A DNA stretch of 64,000 nucleotides from Rhizophagus irregularis (lineage: Eukaryota; Glomeromycota; Glomeromycetes; Glomerales; Glomeraceae). Made by a program: the position numbers and the translations under genes. Shown piece by piece: positions 22,520 through 32,451 of this stretch. The notes below the pieces were generated by a model. It had not been told where the DNA came from. It did not search any database and worked only from the letters and a program-made list of their open reading frames with translations. Position 1 is the stretch's first letter, and each line of letters opens with the position of its first letter. The DNA lies in NCBI RefSeq assembly GCF_026210795.1, contig NC_089457.1, forward strand, positions 744,001 through 808,000, written 5' to 3'.

Positions 22520-23120
22520 TAGTCTCGTGATTAAAAAAAAAACCATTGTTGTGACGCAGTATTTCTAACGGCTAACTTCCTAATTTTTAAACTGAAATAG
22601 AGAAAACTGAAATAGAGAAGAAATTGAAATTAGGGTATTTTTTGTACTGAATAGCCAAAATAAGGATTATAACGATAATATTTCAAAATGTTTTTTAATA
22701 CTAACAAAGGAAAACGGAAAATGTAATATGTTTAATATCAAATATGGTCAAAGTAAATCAAAACTGGAAATAATCCATATAACGAAATTTTTGTGTATGA
22801 TCATAAAATAAAAGAAATGAAAAGTGCACTGAATTTATATTTTTTTAAAAATATTGCGGTAATGCACTGTACTACTATCAAACCAATAAAATCCTGCGAT
22901 TAGTCATACAAGGCGTTTTTGTTATTTTCTTCAAGTAGGTCGTACGGACTTGTGACTTCTAGTGAATTCTGCGTGTGATAAAAGCAAAGGGCAGAATTAT
23001 TCAAGGCCAGCCAACATTATGATTCCCAAATTTAATGTTAGCTGGCATTACGATAAATTAAATTCTGTGATACAGAGCGGTTTTCTGTGAATCACAGAAA
23101 ATCATCGCTACTCCTAAATA
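22520..23120. other. Upstream region of the trihelix gene, with hairpins
   Basis: Two inverted pairs lie close together: GCCAGCCAACATTA near 23007 with TAATGTTAGCTGGC near 23035, and TTTTCTGTG/CACAGAAAA near 23081-23101. Both are within 120 bp of the trihelix start and could be structural or protein-binding elements. No gene seen. Confidence 0.45.
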
Positions 23121-24244
23121 ATGGATATTGGCTTACTTAATTGTAAAGGAAAATATTTCCGTTGGGATGATGATGCTGTCAAACTTTTGCTTTTGTTTTT
23201 AATAGTTCGAAAAGATGCAGTAAGACATTTAGGCTCAAATAGGGGCAATATAAAGCCAAAGCTATGGTCTGAAGCGTCAGATGTGCTTCTCAACAGTGGT
23301 CACCACTACTCTCCACGACAGTGTAGTGTTAAATGGAACAATATAAAAGCAAAATTTAAGGTGCAACATGGTTTAATAATTTTAATTTTTATTTTTTTTT
23401 TTAATAAAAAAGTATTTTGTTAGGATGATATGGTCAAATCTTGTAATAATCCAATTCAAGTACGATATAAAACAGAAATAGAGGAAATACTTGGTCGTTC
23501 ACACTATTATTCCGGGATTAATAAATATCGCCGTTGGGATGATGGTGCTATCAAACTTTTGTTTTTGTTTTTAATAGATCGAAAAGATGCAGTAAGACTT
23601 TTAAGCACAAATAGGGGCAATATAAAGCCAAAGCTATGGTCTGAAGCGTCAGATGTGCTTCTCAACAGTGGTCACCACTACTCTCCACGACAGTGTAGTG
23701 TTAAATGGAACAATATAAAAGCAAAATTTAAGGTGCAACATGGTTTAATAATTTTAATTTTTATTTTTTTTTTAATAAAAAAGTATTTTGTTAGGATGAT
23801 ATGGTCAAATCTTGTAATAATCCAATTCAAGTACGATATAAAACAGAAATAGAGGAAATACTTGGTCGTTCACACTATTATTCCGGGATTAATAAATATC
23901 GCCGTTGGGATGATGGTGCTATCAAACTTTTGTTTTTGTTTTTAATAGATCGAAAAGATGCAGTAAGACTTTTAAGCACAAATAGGGGCGATATAAAGTT
24001 AAAGTTATGGTCTGAAGCGTCAGATATGCTTCTCAGCAGTGGTCACCACTACTCTCCACAAGAGTGTATGATTAAATGGAAAAATATAAAAAAAAATTAT
24101 AAGGTAAAACGTGGTTTAATAATTTTAATTTTTATTTTTTTTTAATAAAAAGTATTTTGTTAGGATGATATGGACAAATCTCGTAATAATCCAATTCAAG
24201 TACGATATAAAACAGAAGTAGAGAAAATACTGGTGAGGAAGTAG
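23121..24244 (+). CDS. Trihelix (Myb/SANT-like) protein built from three tandem exons
   Basis: join(23121..23360, 23424..23732, 23795..24103, 24164..24244), 312 residues. All introns are phase 0, 60-63 bp, and nearly identical. Each of the first three exons has one trihelix-type DNA-binding domain: RWDD(D/G)A(V/I)KLL, then KLWSEASDVLL and HHYSPRQCSVKWNNIKAKFK. Exons 2 and 3 also begin with DDMVKSCNNPIQVRYKTEIE, and exon 4 (DDMDKSRNNPIQVRYKTEVE) closes the protein, so a one-domain gene has been expanded to three domains. Exons 1 and 2 share long identical DNA, while exon 3 has diverged in its second half (QECMIKWKNIKKNYK). Probably a nuclear DNA-binding protein, possibly domesticated from a transposon accessory protein. 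Confidence 0.75.
23145..24240 (+). repeat. 371-bp tandem repeat covering the trihelix exons
   Basis: Units start at corresponding points about 371 bp apart (ATG of GATGATATGGTC at 23430 and 23801). Copies 2 and 3 share an almost identical first 190 bp plus the intron. The intron is conserved as well as the exon, so the duplications are recent or gene conversion is active. Confidence 0.8.
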
Positions 24245-24369
24245 TTTCATTTAATAAATTTTACTGGCCAAAATAAACGAAAGAACAAGTCTATTAATAT
24301 TTTTAGTTTTTATAAAATACTACTACTTTGATTTACTATATCTGATATCTTTATTAGGTTTGTCGCTAT

Positions 24370-24905
24370 AACCGATTTTATTAAAGATTATATGATGCAT
24401 CATACCTAATCATAAATATGAGAACGCGCGCAAACGTTCATGACAAAAAATGATATGTACCGAAATGCATACCTTATACTCCTCTATCAGAAAATCAAAT
24501 AAAAAATCCAAGTTATTATGTGAGATGTTAAGAAATAACCGATTTTTGATTAATATTATTTGATGCATCATACCTAATCATAAATGTGATTTATGTGAAA
24601 ACGCGAGCAAATGTTCATGACAAAAATTAATGTGTACCTAAATGTATACATTGTACTCCTCTATCAGAAAAATCAAATAGAAAAACTAAGTTATTATGTG
24701 CGATGTTAAAAAATAATAAATTTTTGATTAATATTATATGTTGCATCTTACCTGATCATAAATGTAAAACGCGACATGACGAAAATTGATGTGTACCGAA
24801 ATGCATTCCTAGTACACCTCTATCAGAAAATCAAATAAAAAATATGAGCAACGTTAAGAAATAACCGATTTATGTTTAATATTATATGATGAATCATGCC
24901 TGGAC
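24370..24905. repeat. Satellite, about 165-bp unit, three and a half copies
   Basis: The phrase AACCGATTTTTGATTAATAT, followed by ATGATGCATCATACCTAATC, starts near 24370, 24537, 24715 and 24866. Each copy also holds GTGTACCGAAATGCATNC and CTCTATCAGAAAATCAAAT. The last copy is cut short. No coding potential. Confidence 0.75.
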
Positions 24906-24998
24906 TGATATATTTATATAACACTTATACAAAATACGTATTGTCAATAAGTATATATATGTTACTTTGATTTTGAATATTTATTAATATTTATTAAA

Positions 24999-25500
24999 AT
25001 GTCCAAACAAAATGGTAATGATAACAAAAAATCGATTGAAACACATCCTGAAGCAATTTACACCAGTAGACTTTTAAATTTTAAAAATCTACCAGAACCA
25101 AAAAATGCTGATGATGACACTACAAAAATCAATAAAAAACTTTCCAATGCAACTAAAATTACTAATACTTCATCAAAAAATGCCTTCGTTGTAGAATTTA
25201 AATACCAATACTTTTTTTATATAATTCATACACGCCTTCTAATTTCCCTTCTCTATACAATACACGTTCTTTAAATGATCCTTCTTCTCCTTCTTTATAT
25301 AATACACATACGCCTTCTTTTTAAATAATTCGTATATACATCCCCCTTTTTCATATAATACTCATACACGCTCATCTTTAGGTGAATCATACACACATCC
25401 TCCTCATTTGAATAATTCAAATATTTTATTACCTTCTTTAGATAATTATATTTGTCCTTCTTTACACGTGATACCTCCGACCTATCAAGAAATATACTAA
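24999..25500 (+). pseudogene. Orphan C-terminal tail of a kinase of the local family
   Basis: From ATG 24999 the frame includes KSIETHPEAIYTSRLLNFKN, the signature tail that follows the C-lobe of kinases of this type (compare THPQACYTSRLLN in the 3766 gene and LHPEAFYDSRNLSQ in the 40499 gene). No kinase domain precedes it; a satellite does. Downstream, broken frames repeat SxYNTHTPSS-like units and end near 25500 at PPTYQEIY. I read this as the surviving 3' end of a kinase gene whose body was lost, possibly to the satellite. A real short protein from 24999 to 25274 is less likely. Confidence 0.5.
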
Positions 25501-25563
25501 AGTTTTGTGTTACGTTACTGATCTATCAAGAAAATTAATATACTTATATACCACATTTAGGTT

Positions 25564-25932
25564 TCACAACGAAAAGTGAACTTCTTTCGTTTCAACAGGA
25601 CGCTGTACAATGATATGTATGTGTTCGTCGGCTGGCTGGGAAGGGAAGTGTTTGCTAATTTTTGAAAGTGGAAGCAGTTCAACACCACCAAGCTCCTCTT
25701 TGATATTAACGTTAATTTTTGTATTAACAAGGTCAAGTTTTTCATTTTCTTCTTCGAGGGAAATGTCGACCTTCCATAACTTGAGGTCTTTTGCCTTAAC
25801 ATTATCGTCAATTTTTTCCTTGATAGCGTCTTTGAGTTCACTAACCGCCTCCGTCTTATTAACTTTTACATTAAAAGCATTTTCGTAAGAGTTTTCACCT
25901 ACGACCAAACAACTGAGAGTGATAGTCGACAT
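25564..25932 (-). CDS. Crinkler (CRN)-type N-terminal domain, stand-alone
   Basis: The frame runs from ATG (25932-25930) to TGA (25566-25564), 122 residues. It begins MSTITLSCLVVGENSYENAF and carries the hallmarks of the CRN header in Rhizophagus and oomycetes: a ubiquitin-like first strand, VSELKDAIKEK, LKLWKVDISL, PLSKISKHFPSQPADEHIHI and the closing VQRP. This header is known as the translocation or processing part of CRN effectors. A second half with an enzymatic or DNA-binding domain normally follows. Here the protein stops twelve residues after VQRP, so no effector domain is encoded and no downstream exon was found. An upstream in-frame extension lacks an ATG, so I chose 25932. Confidence 0.8.
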   Translation of the reverse strand: MSTITLSCLVVGENSYENAFNVKVNKTEAVSELKDAIKEKIDDNVKAKDLKLWKVDISLEEENEKLDLVNTKINVNIKEELGGVELLPLSKISKHFPSQPADEHIHIIVQRPVETKEVHFSL

Positions 25933-26084
25933 AGGAATATTTGGTTCGAATAAAAAAATGGTGTTATGTTCCAAAGTGAGAAAATTTTATTTCTGAGACT
26001 CCGAGAACTTTCATGTCGCACAAGCCACAAAGGATCAGACGTTCGCGTCATTTCACGTGAACTTCGATTATTCAATTCGATACT

Positions 26085-26880
26085 TAAATTAGCATATTAA
26101 ATAGAGATAAGATTTTTTATTTTTCCATTTGGTTAAACCCGATGCATATATAGTAAGTCCAAAAAGTGTTTGTCAGCATTGGCTGCAGCATTAAGACATC
26201 TGATGAGTGCTGTTAGTCACGTTATTAAAATAAAAAAACTCATGACTTGCTTTTCTGAAAAGATCTGAAGAAAATTCAAAAGACTCATTATTACAATTTC
26301 TACAATGTCTGAACTGCCAGATGAATGTAAACGTAAAGTTTTATGATTAATTTGAGCGCGCCAATATATACAGTGTTTGACTAATCGCGATTTAATTTCA
26401 TTGTCATCAATGGTCGCAGCTTTAAGACATGTGAAAGGTGCTGTTTGTCACGTTATTCAAATGATATAAATTTAAAACTCATAACTTGCTTTTCTGAAAA
26501 GATCTGAAGAAAATTCAAAAGACTCATTATTACAATTTCTACAATTACTGAACTGCCAGATGAATGCACGATTATTAATGAGTATTATTGTAGATTTGCG
26601 AACAATATGATGATTAAATAATACATAATCGGTTATATAATAGTACTCAAATAAAATGAATTACTTATCGATCATACTGCTTCCTTTTTCTTTTCTACCC
26701 TTCAGTGAGGCATTAACACACTATAGCAAAGGAAAGATAAGCTGCGAAAATTACTTCTGTTATTTAGTAATAATCGCAATATTGGTAATATCATCAATAC
26801 TATTATATGCCTGTTGTTATGTTTGCTTAAGACAATTTATTATAAAACATAAAGTAATAATCAATCAGTGAAATAATATA
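26085..26880 (+). repeat. Left arm of a large inverted repeat
   Basis: This arm matches the reverse complement of 28890-29668 over most of its length at high identity. The outer end has AAGATTTTTTATTTTTCCAT and the inner end GTCTTAAGCAAACATAACAA (read on the other strand). Inside the arm, a 130-bp piece (AACTCATAACTTGCTTTTCT ... AGACTCATTATTACAATTTC) is itself tandemly duplicated at about 26238 and 26478. The arm carries the 71-codon ORF at 26656. Confidence 0.85.
26656..26871 (+). CDS. Small membrane or secreted protein in the inverted-repeat arm
   Basis: 71 codons, ATG to TGA. Residues 1-20 (MNYLSIILLPFSFLPFSEAL) look like a signal peptide. Residues about 36-60 form a second strongly hydrophobic segment (YLVIIAILVISSILLYACC), followed by a basic tail (RQFIIKHK). 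Topology would be a short lumenal or outer loop with two Cys, one membrane helix and a small cytosolic tail. The mirror copy at 28898-29114 is broken by a frameshift, so at most this copy is functional. No family recognised. Confidence 0.4.
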   Translation: MNYLSIILLPFSFLPFSEALTHYSKGKISCENYFCYLVIIAILVISSILLYACCYVCLRQFIIKHKVIINQ

Positions 26881-27345
26881 AATTTGTGCGTGGCTCGATT
26901 AACAAAACTGCAATGATTGATTCCATTGTTGCGCTAGCATCTTCCTTGCAAGGTGAGAAATTTACATTATTATTTATTTTCCAATTAAATTCTTCGGATT
27001 TTGTGTAAGTAAAAGGATATCCTTATTTTATAATAACGATAATTATAATGATTAAAGTTAACGATATTTTATTTAACTGACCGGGTCTTAAGTCTGATTA
27101 TAATAATACTAATTATTATTATATTTTAAGGTAAATTGTCAATGTATTTTAAAACATTTCATCTGTATGATTTTTCATTGTGATCTGAAATGTTCCAGAA
27201 ATATCGATGCCGATTTACATCATTACTAAACACATAATAAACGACATCTTCCGTTGTATTATATTAAATGCGATAATAAAATAATACAACGGTATATATA
27301 AATAATCGCTAATTATCACAACATTATTATTTATTAAATGTTAAT
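26881..27345. other. Spacer of the inverted repeat, left part
   Basis: AT-rich, no gene. It lies directly upstream of the small Cys-rich ORF. Short palindromic words such as AATAATACTAATTATTATTAT occur near 27103. Confidence 0.35.
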
Positions 27346-27630
27346 ATGAAAAATTATAAAAACAAAGCGGAAGCTATTAGTTTTATACAAACGAGAAAAT
27401 TAATATTAATTCCGAAACGCGAGCTATGTTTGAGTGGGACTTTAGAAGAATCAGATTTAAAAACTTGGAAAGACGATGACCACGTTCCTTATAACAATAA
27501 ATCCAAGTGCTTTTTTCCCGGATGTAAAAAAGGTTTTACACACAATCATAAATTGTGCGACAAATGTTTTGCTAAAATCAAATTGCGGAAGAAAGAATTA
27601 GAAAATAACAATATTCTTAAAACAAAATAA
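27346..27630 (+). CDS. Small Cys-rich protein, zinc-ribbon-like
   Basis: 94 codons from ATG to TAA, in one exon. The N-terminus is basic. The Cys-rich part has CFFPGC near residue 55 and HNHKLCDKC near residue 67, then a charged helix (KIKLRKKELENNN). The spacing and the HKLCxxC motif match the minus-strand ORF at 2693-2899, which supports a small dispersed family. It is the only intact gene inside the inverted-repeat spacer. Zinc binding is likely; function unknown. Confidence 0.5.
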   Translation: MKNYKNKAEAISFIQTRKLILIPKRELCLSGTLEESDLKTWKDDDHVPYNNKSKCFFPGCKKGFTHNHKLCDKCFAKIKLRKKELENNNILKTK

Positions 27631-28134
27631 ACGTTTAATCAAATAGATTATAAGCTCGGTTATTATTCTGTTAAGAAGCATTAAAGTAGTCACTTTTATA
27701 TTATAATATCTAGAGATTTCATATTGTTTTGCATAAGAAGATTTTAGAGATTATGCGTGATCTTGTTTAAGAGTATTATAATATCATTTTGTAATAAGTT
27801 AATATTCATGAAGCGGGGAAAATCCATTTGGGTTGATTCCGAACATATTCAAAATTAAGATTTAGGTTCTTTTGAAAACTTATTGTTGATTAATAATTAA
27901 TAAGAATTATAATGCGATAATGCAATGCAATAAACAATTTTAATAATATATAATACACATATAATGTAAAAAAATTTATTTTCTTTATTAAACAATGTAC
28001 TGTAAATTGATTTGGACGATGAAATTTTTATAATTTCTAGAGTTTGTTAATTAAAAGCTGTTCAAATTGAATCAAAGGAAACTTGGGTACTTGTAATAAT
28101 TTTTTAAGCTAATGATTATGTAGATTATTTGTTT
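27631..28134. other. Spacer of the inverted repeat, middle part
   Basis: No coding frame or clear repeat. Strongly AT-rich. Confidence 0.35.
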
Positions 28135-28510
28135 CGTCATCGATACTTAGATTTAGATCTCATTTATTTGTTTGCTCGACTTCGATCCTATTGATGTGAT
28201 TGCTTGACATCGATTTTATTAGTCGAGAGTTAGGATTCAACCCATTAAATTTGTTTGCTCAACATCGATCCTATACGTTGTGAGTTTTTTATCGATCTTG
28301 TTGAATTATTTGTTTCGACATCGATTGAAAATAAGTAAGTTTGATCTCGAAATTGAGATAGTGAGCTATGACCAAACCCACTAATTTGTTCGTTCAATAT
28401 CGTTCCTATACGTTGTTAGATCACAACCGATCCTAATGAAGAGTTTGTTCGATATCAATCCTAAAGGTAAACGTGTTTGATCTCGAACCTATGCTTGACA
28501 TCGATATTAA
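28135..28510. repeat. Degenerate GACATCGATCCTA repeat cluster
   Basis: GACATCGAT(C/T)(C/T)TA and TTTGTTTGCTCGACATCGAT-like phrases recur eight or more times with 20-40 bp spacing. They are the reverse complement of the AGGATCGATGTC repeats at 15534-15655. A short open frame at 28473-28670 starts inside the cluster and is not convincing as a gene. Confidence 0.6.
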
Positions 28511-28889
28511 AGGTTGCGTTTTCGAAAACAATCTTAATGGGCTAATAAAAATTTATCGACATCAGTTCACAAAACATTTGGGTCGAAAAATAGACAACGG
28601 GCTCGACGTCAAACTTCACAACGTGCATGGAAATCCACGCTTTTGGTCAACTATAACATTTCAAAAATAAATAAAATATGAAAAGCAAAATTATTTTTTA
28701 ATTAAAGTATTGTAATACAATGATTAAATCCACACTTTGGGTTTAATACATCAATTGATAAAATAGCTCTTTTTAAAGTTTTCTGAAACTAAATCAATAC
28801 TTTTTGATAATGAAGATTCTCTATCTCCAGTGAATAATATGTGATCAAATGTGTAATGTGTTTAATTCATCGAGCCATGCATAAATTTC

Positions 28890-29668
28890 TATTATGATTA
28901 CTGATTGATGATTACTTTATGTTTTATGAAAAATTGTCTTAAGCAAACATAACAACAGGCATATAGTAGTATTGATGATATCACCAATATTGCGATTATT
29001 ACTAAATAACAGAAGTAATTTTCGCAGCTTATCTTTCCTTTGCTATTGTGTGTTAATGCCTCACTAAAGGGTAGAAAAGAAAAAAGGAAGCAGTATGATG
29101 AATAAGTAATTCATTTTATTTGAGTGCTATACGTAACTAACAAAATGTTATTATATAACCGATTATGTATTATTTGATCACAGTATTGTTCACAAATCTA
29201 CAATAATACTCATTAATAATTGTACATTTATCTGGCAGTTCAGTCATTGTAGAAATTGTAATAATGAGTCTTTTAAATTTTTTTCAGATCTTTTCATAAA
29301 AGCAAGTTATGAGTTTTAAATTTATATCATTTGAATAAGCACCTTTCAGATGTCTTAAAGCTGCGACTATTGATGACAATGAAATTAAATCGTGATTAGT
29401 CAAACACTGTAAATATTGGCGCGCTCAAATTAATCATATAACTTTACGTTTACATTCATCTGGCAGTTCAGACATTGTAGAAATTGTAATAATGAGTCTT
29501 TTAAATTTTCTTCAGAATGAGTTTCAAATTTACTTTACTTGTATAACGTGACTGACTGCACTAATCAGGTGTTGTAATGCTGCGGCAAATAATGTCTATG
29601 AAATTGCAAATACTCTAACTAAATGGAAAAATAAAAAATCTTATTTCTAATATGCTCTATTTAATGCC
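28890..29668 (-). repeat. Right arm of the large inverted repeat
   Basis: Reverse complement of 26085-26880 with scattered substitutions and small indels. It includes the internal duplicated 130-bp piece. The spacer between the arms is about 2.0 kb. Because the arms are inverted, read-through transcription would give a long stem-loop RNA. Confidence 0.85.
28898..29114 (-). pseudogene. Broken copy of the 26656 small membrane protein
   Basis: The reverse complement starts ATGAATTACTTATTCATCAT and tracks the plus-strand copy. One extra T in the run after GCTTCC shifts the frame early, and a stop (TAG) replaces the codon near FSEAL. The 3' part, including CAG followed by TAA, is otherwise preserved. 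Confidence 0.65.
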
Positions 29669-29997
29669 ATTATAACACAATACATTTTTTGATAATACAT
29701 AATACATGAATGCTGTAATAATTTTTTATTTTTATTTATTAAACTCTGTACAGTAGTTTGGTCAAAAGTTTGTGTAACAGAATTTAATAGATAACGTGAC
29801 AAAAAAAAATGAATTTTTTATTCGAACCAAACTATGTAGTTGTATATTGTATTTCGCAATCACATCGGTTTGATTGCATACGAATTTTTAAGAAAATAAA
29901 ATAAAAACTTTTATTTAAATGATCATGCTACTACTGATGACCCCAATTTTTATAATATCGTCGGCAATTTTTTAATCTCCACATCGTTAATATATTC
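29669..29997. other. Intergenic
   Basis: No gene seen; AT-rich. Confidence 0.35.
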
Positions 29998-30138
29998 CAG
30001 CTGTTAAGTCGACTGTTAAATTATGTGTCATTTGTGTGAAAGGTATTCCATCTGTTACTATCCAATCACAAACTGAATTCCTTAATTCTTTTTGTTTGGG
30101 TTCTTTGTAACGTGTCACTTTTTTAAATTCGTCATCAA
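29998..30138 (-). pseudogene. Fragment of a hAT transposase
   Basis: The minus strand encodes KEPKQKELRNSVCDWIVTD followed by GIPFTQMTHNLTVDL. This corresponds to the LFVNWIITDQQPFTIV block just after the BED finger of the transposase at 11542, but it is clearly a different copy. A stop lies upstream (TAA before GATGACGAA) and no other hAT piece follows. Confidence 0.5.
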
Positions 30139-30967
30139 TTTAAGTTGCTCCTAATAAAATATATATAAATTAATATTATTTTCTTTAAATATATAAAATA
30201 CATAACGCCTTTTTTTTCATAAACTTTATGGGTTGTATTCAAATGATAATTCATAGAACTTGTTTGAGAGTTATAAGCACAAGATAAAAAACGATTGTGA
30301 AAAAAAAATAAAAGGCAGAAATTATATATATATAATATTTATAATATCTAATGACAAATTTGCAAATTTGATTTCTAGTCTTTCATTTTTTGTACTTTTT
30401 GTAATTCCAACTACTCTTTAATTTACCCGTAAAAACCAAAGAAAAAATGCATAGTGCCAATCAGGGCAATAATAATTATAAAATAAAATTGCAATTGTTA
30501 TTCTGATTTAATGATGAAAGATTCTAATTCAAAATATCACTTGACCCTAGTGAAAAAAGTTTTTTTTTTCGCACACTATACACCCATTATATGAACTGGC
30601 ACGCGGATTTGAGTTTTATGATAGCTTTGTAGTATATCTTTTTAATAAAAAGGACAAAAAGGATTTGTCGTCTACTTACTTATTACTTTACTTATTAAAG
30701 TAAAGAATATTTCATTCTATTTACTAAAGTAAATACTTTTTCGGTCATGTTAAAAATAATTTGATGGATTATCGAAATTTCCTTGTTTTATTATTTTCTA
30801 TTTATAATTGTCCCATAAGTATATGAGCATTACCATTTTGTTATGCGTACTTAATTACTAACGTTACAGAGATCAGAACTTGAAATATAAAAAATTTTGA
30901 ACTGCGGAGAACATACTTGTATAAATAAAGTAAATTTTAAAGAAAGTCAGGAACAAATTACCAGATT
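30139..30967. other. Intergenic downstream of FES1
   Basis: No gene. Near 30675-30730 the words TTACTTTA(C/A)T and AAAGTAAA alternate, forming imperfect hairpins. Confidence 0.4.
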
Positions 30968-32451
30968 CTAACTTATATGAAAAGCTTCCTGATTTGATTT
31001 GACACGAGTTTCCAATTCTTCCCATTCTGGCTTACTTAAAGCAACCTCTCCATACTTATTCTTTATTTCTGGAAGAATTCGCCTTAACTCATTTATTTCA
31101 TCCTCAGAAAGTGATTTTGAAGAATATTGAAATTCGGCAAGTAATGTACGTAATATCTAACAAAGAATGAAAAGATCAATTAAAATTTGAAAATTGATCC
31201 TTTAATAACAAAATCTAAAAATTACCTTATCAGCTAAATCTTCGTCATCACCATAAGTTTCTAACAGCTTAACCAATTGTCTAGACAATCCTTTTTCTTC
31301 TATTCGAGTAGCTACTTTAATAGGATCTTGTAAAAGTAATGTATTAAATAAAAATATTGATTTACGAAGAATTGTAAGGTCTATATTTAATTATCAAGAA
31401 AGAATTTTTGGTTAGCCATTTATCTTTTATTTTTTATCGCAAATCATATGATCACATACCACTAGATGTTTGTAATAAAGATAGTAGTGTTTCATATCCT
31501 TTCTCTTGGTCAAATTGTTCTAATCCTGGCGGATAATGCTTAATTGCTCCTGTTAAATAAAAAAATTTAATTAATTGTCAAGTAGTAAAGGAATTCAATA
31601 AAATTTAATCTCACCAGAAATAGCATATAAAGCTTTGCTCTTAATTTCATTGTCTTCATTTGGATTCTTTAACAGATCTAAGATAAGTTTTATTCCTCCT
31701 TTCTCTGCAAACTAAAAAAAAAATATCAATTGGATAATTGAGTATATTTATAAAAAAAAAAGGTTGTTTTAAAAGTGAACTTACAGCTTTTTGCGCCCTA
31801 ATATTATTTTGAATAGCAGTTCCGCATACCCATACTGCATGCTTCCGAAGTGAAGTTTCAGAAAATGAAATAAATGACAATATTTTTGGCCATAAACCCA
31901 TATTTTCGATGTCTAAAGGTTTGGATTATATTAATTGATATGAAGATATTTATGTTAATTAATTATAAGAAATTTACTTACCGATAGCATTGTCTATCTG
32001 CTCTACTAGCTCCAAAAATTAAATATAATGTGAGCACTATGTTTAATTTTTATAATTTTTGATATAGAAAAAAAAATTTGTACCAATTCTAAATTATCAA
32101 ATGCGATTTCTTTGTTCTCCAAAGTCTCGTTGGGATTTGATATAACTTCCACAGCCTCTGTATAAAATTAAAAGTAAAAAATATATTTATTATGCATATA
32201 TTTATAATTAATCACAAAAAGAAATACATTACCTCGAATTCGAGTAGCGTCACTTTTCCCCAAGATTGCATTGATAATTTCTGGATCCTAGTATCAAAAG
32301 AAAAATTATTATATCATTTTAATAGAAGTACACTCTCAAGATAGATAAGGCTTACAATTTTCTTCTTTTCTGGATCGTCTTGAGGAGGTGGTTGTGGTGA
32401 ACCTCCGCTTGGGTCACTATTTTCAATCGACCACCTTAACAGTTGTTCCAT
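30968..32451 (-). CDS. FES1: Hsp70 nucleotide exchange factor FES1 (HspBP1 family)
   Basis: complement(join(30968..31156, 31226..31380, 31460..31549, 31615..31711, 31785..31912, 31982..32009, 32084..32157, 32233..32287, 32356..32451)), 303 residues, close to the yeast protein (about 290). It begins MEQLLRWSIENSD, the family N-terminus, followed by a Gly/Pro/Gln linker and DPEIINAILGKSDATRIR. The middle is an armadillo-type helical repeat: LWPKILSFISFSE, KHAVWVCGTAIQNN (the most conserved segment), FAEKGGIKLILDLLKNPNED. The family binds the Hsp70 ATPase lobe and releases ADP in the cytosol, helping folding and clearance of misfolded proteins. All nine exons join in phase. The smallest exon is 28 bp. 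The next gene upstream on the same strand is the RFC subunit. Confidence 0.9.

Noticed and set aside
28473-28670. 65-codon frame with apparent protein-like composition
   Set aside because: It begins inside the GACATCGATCC repeat cluster and shares words with a dispersed repeat; no motif.
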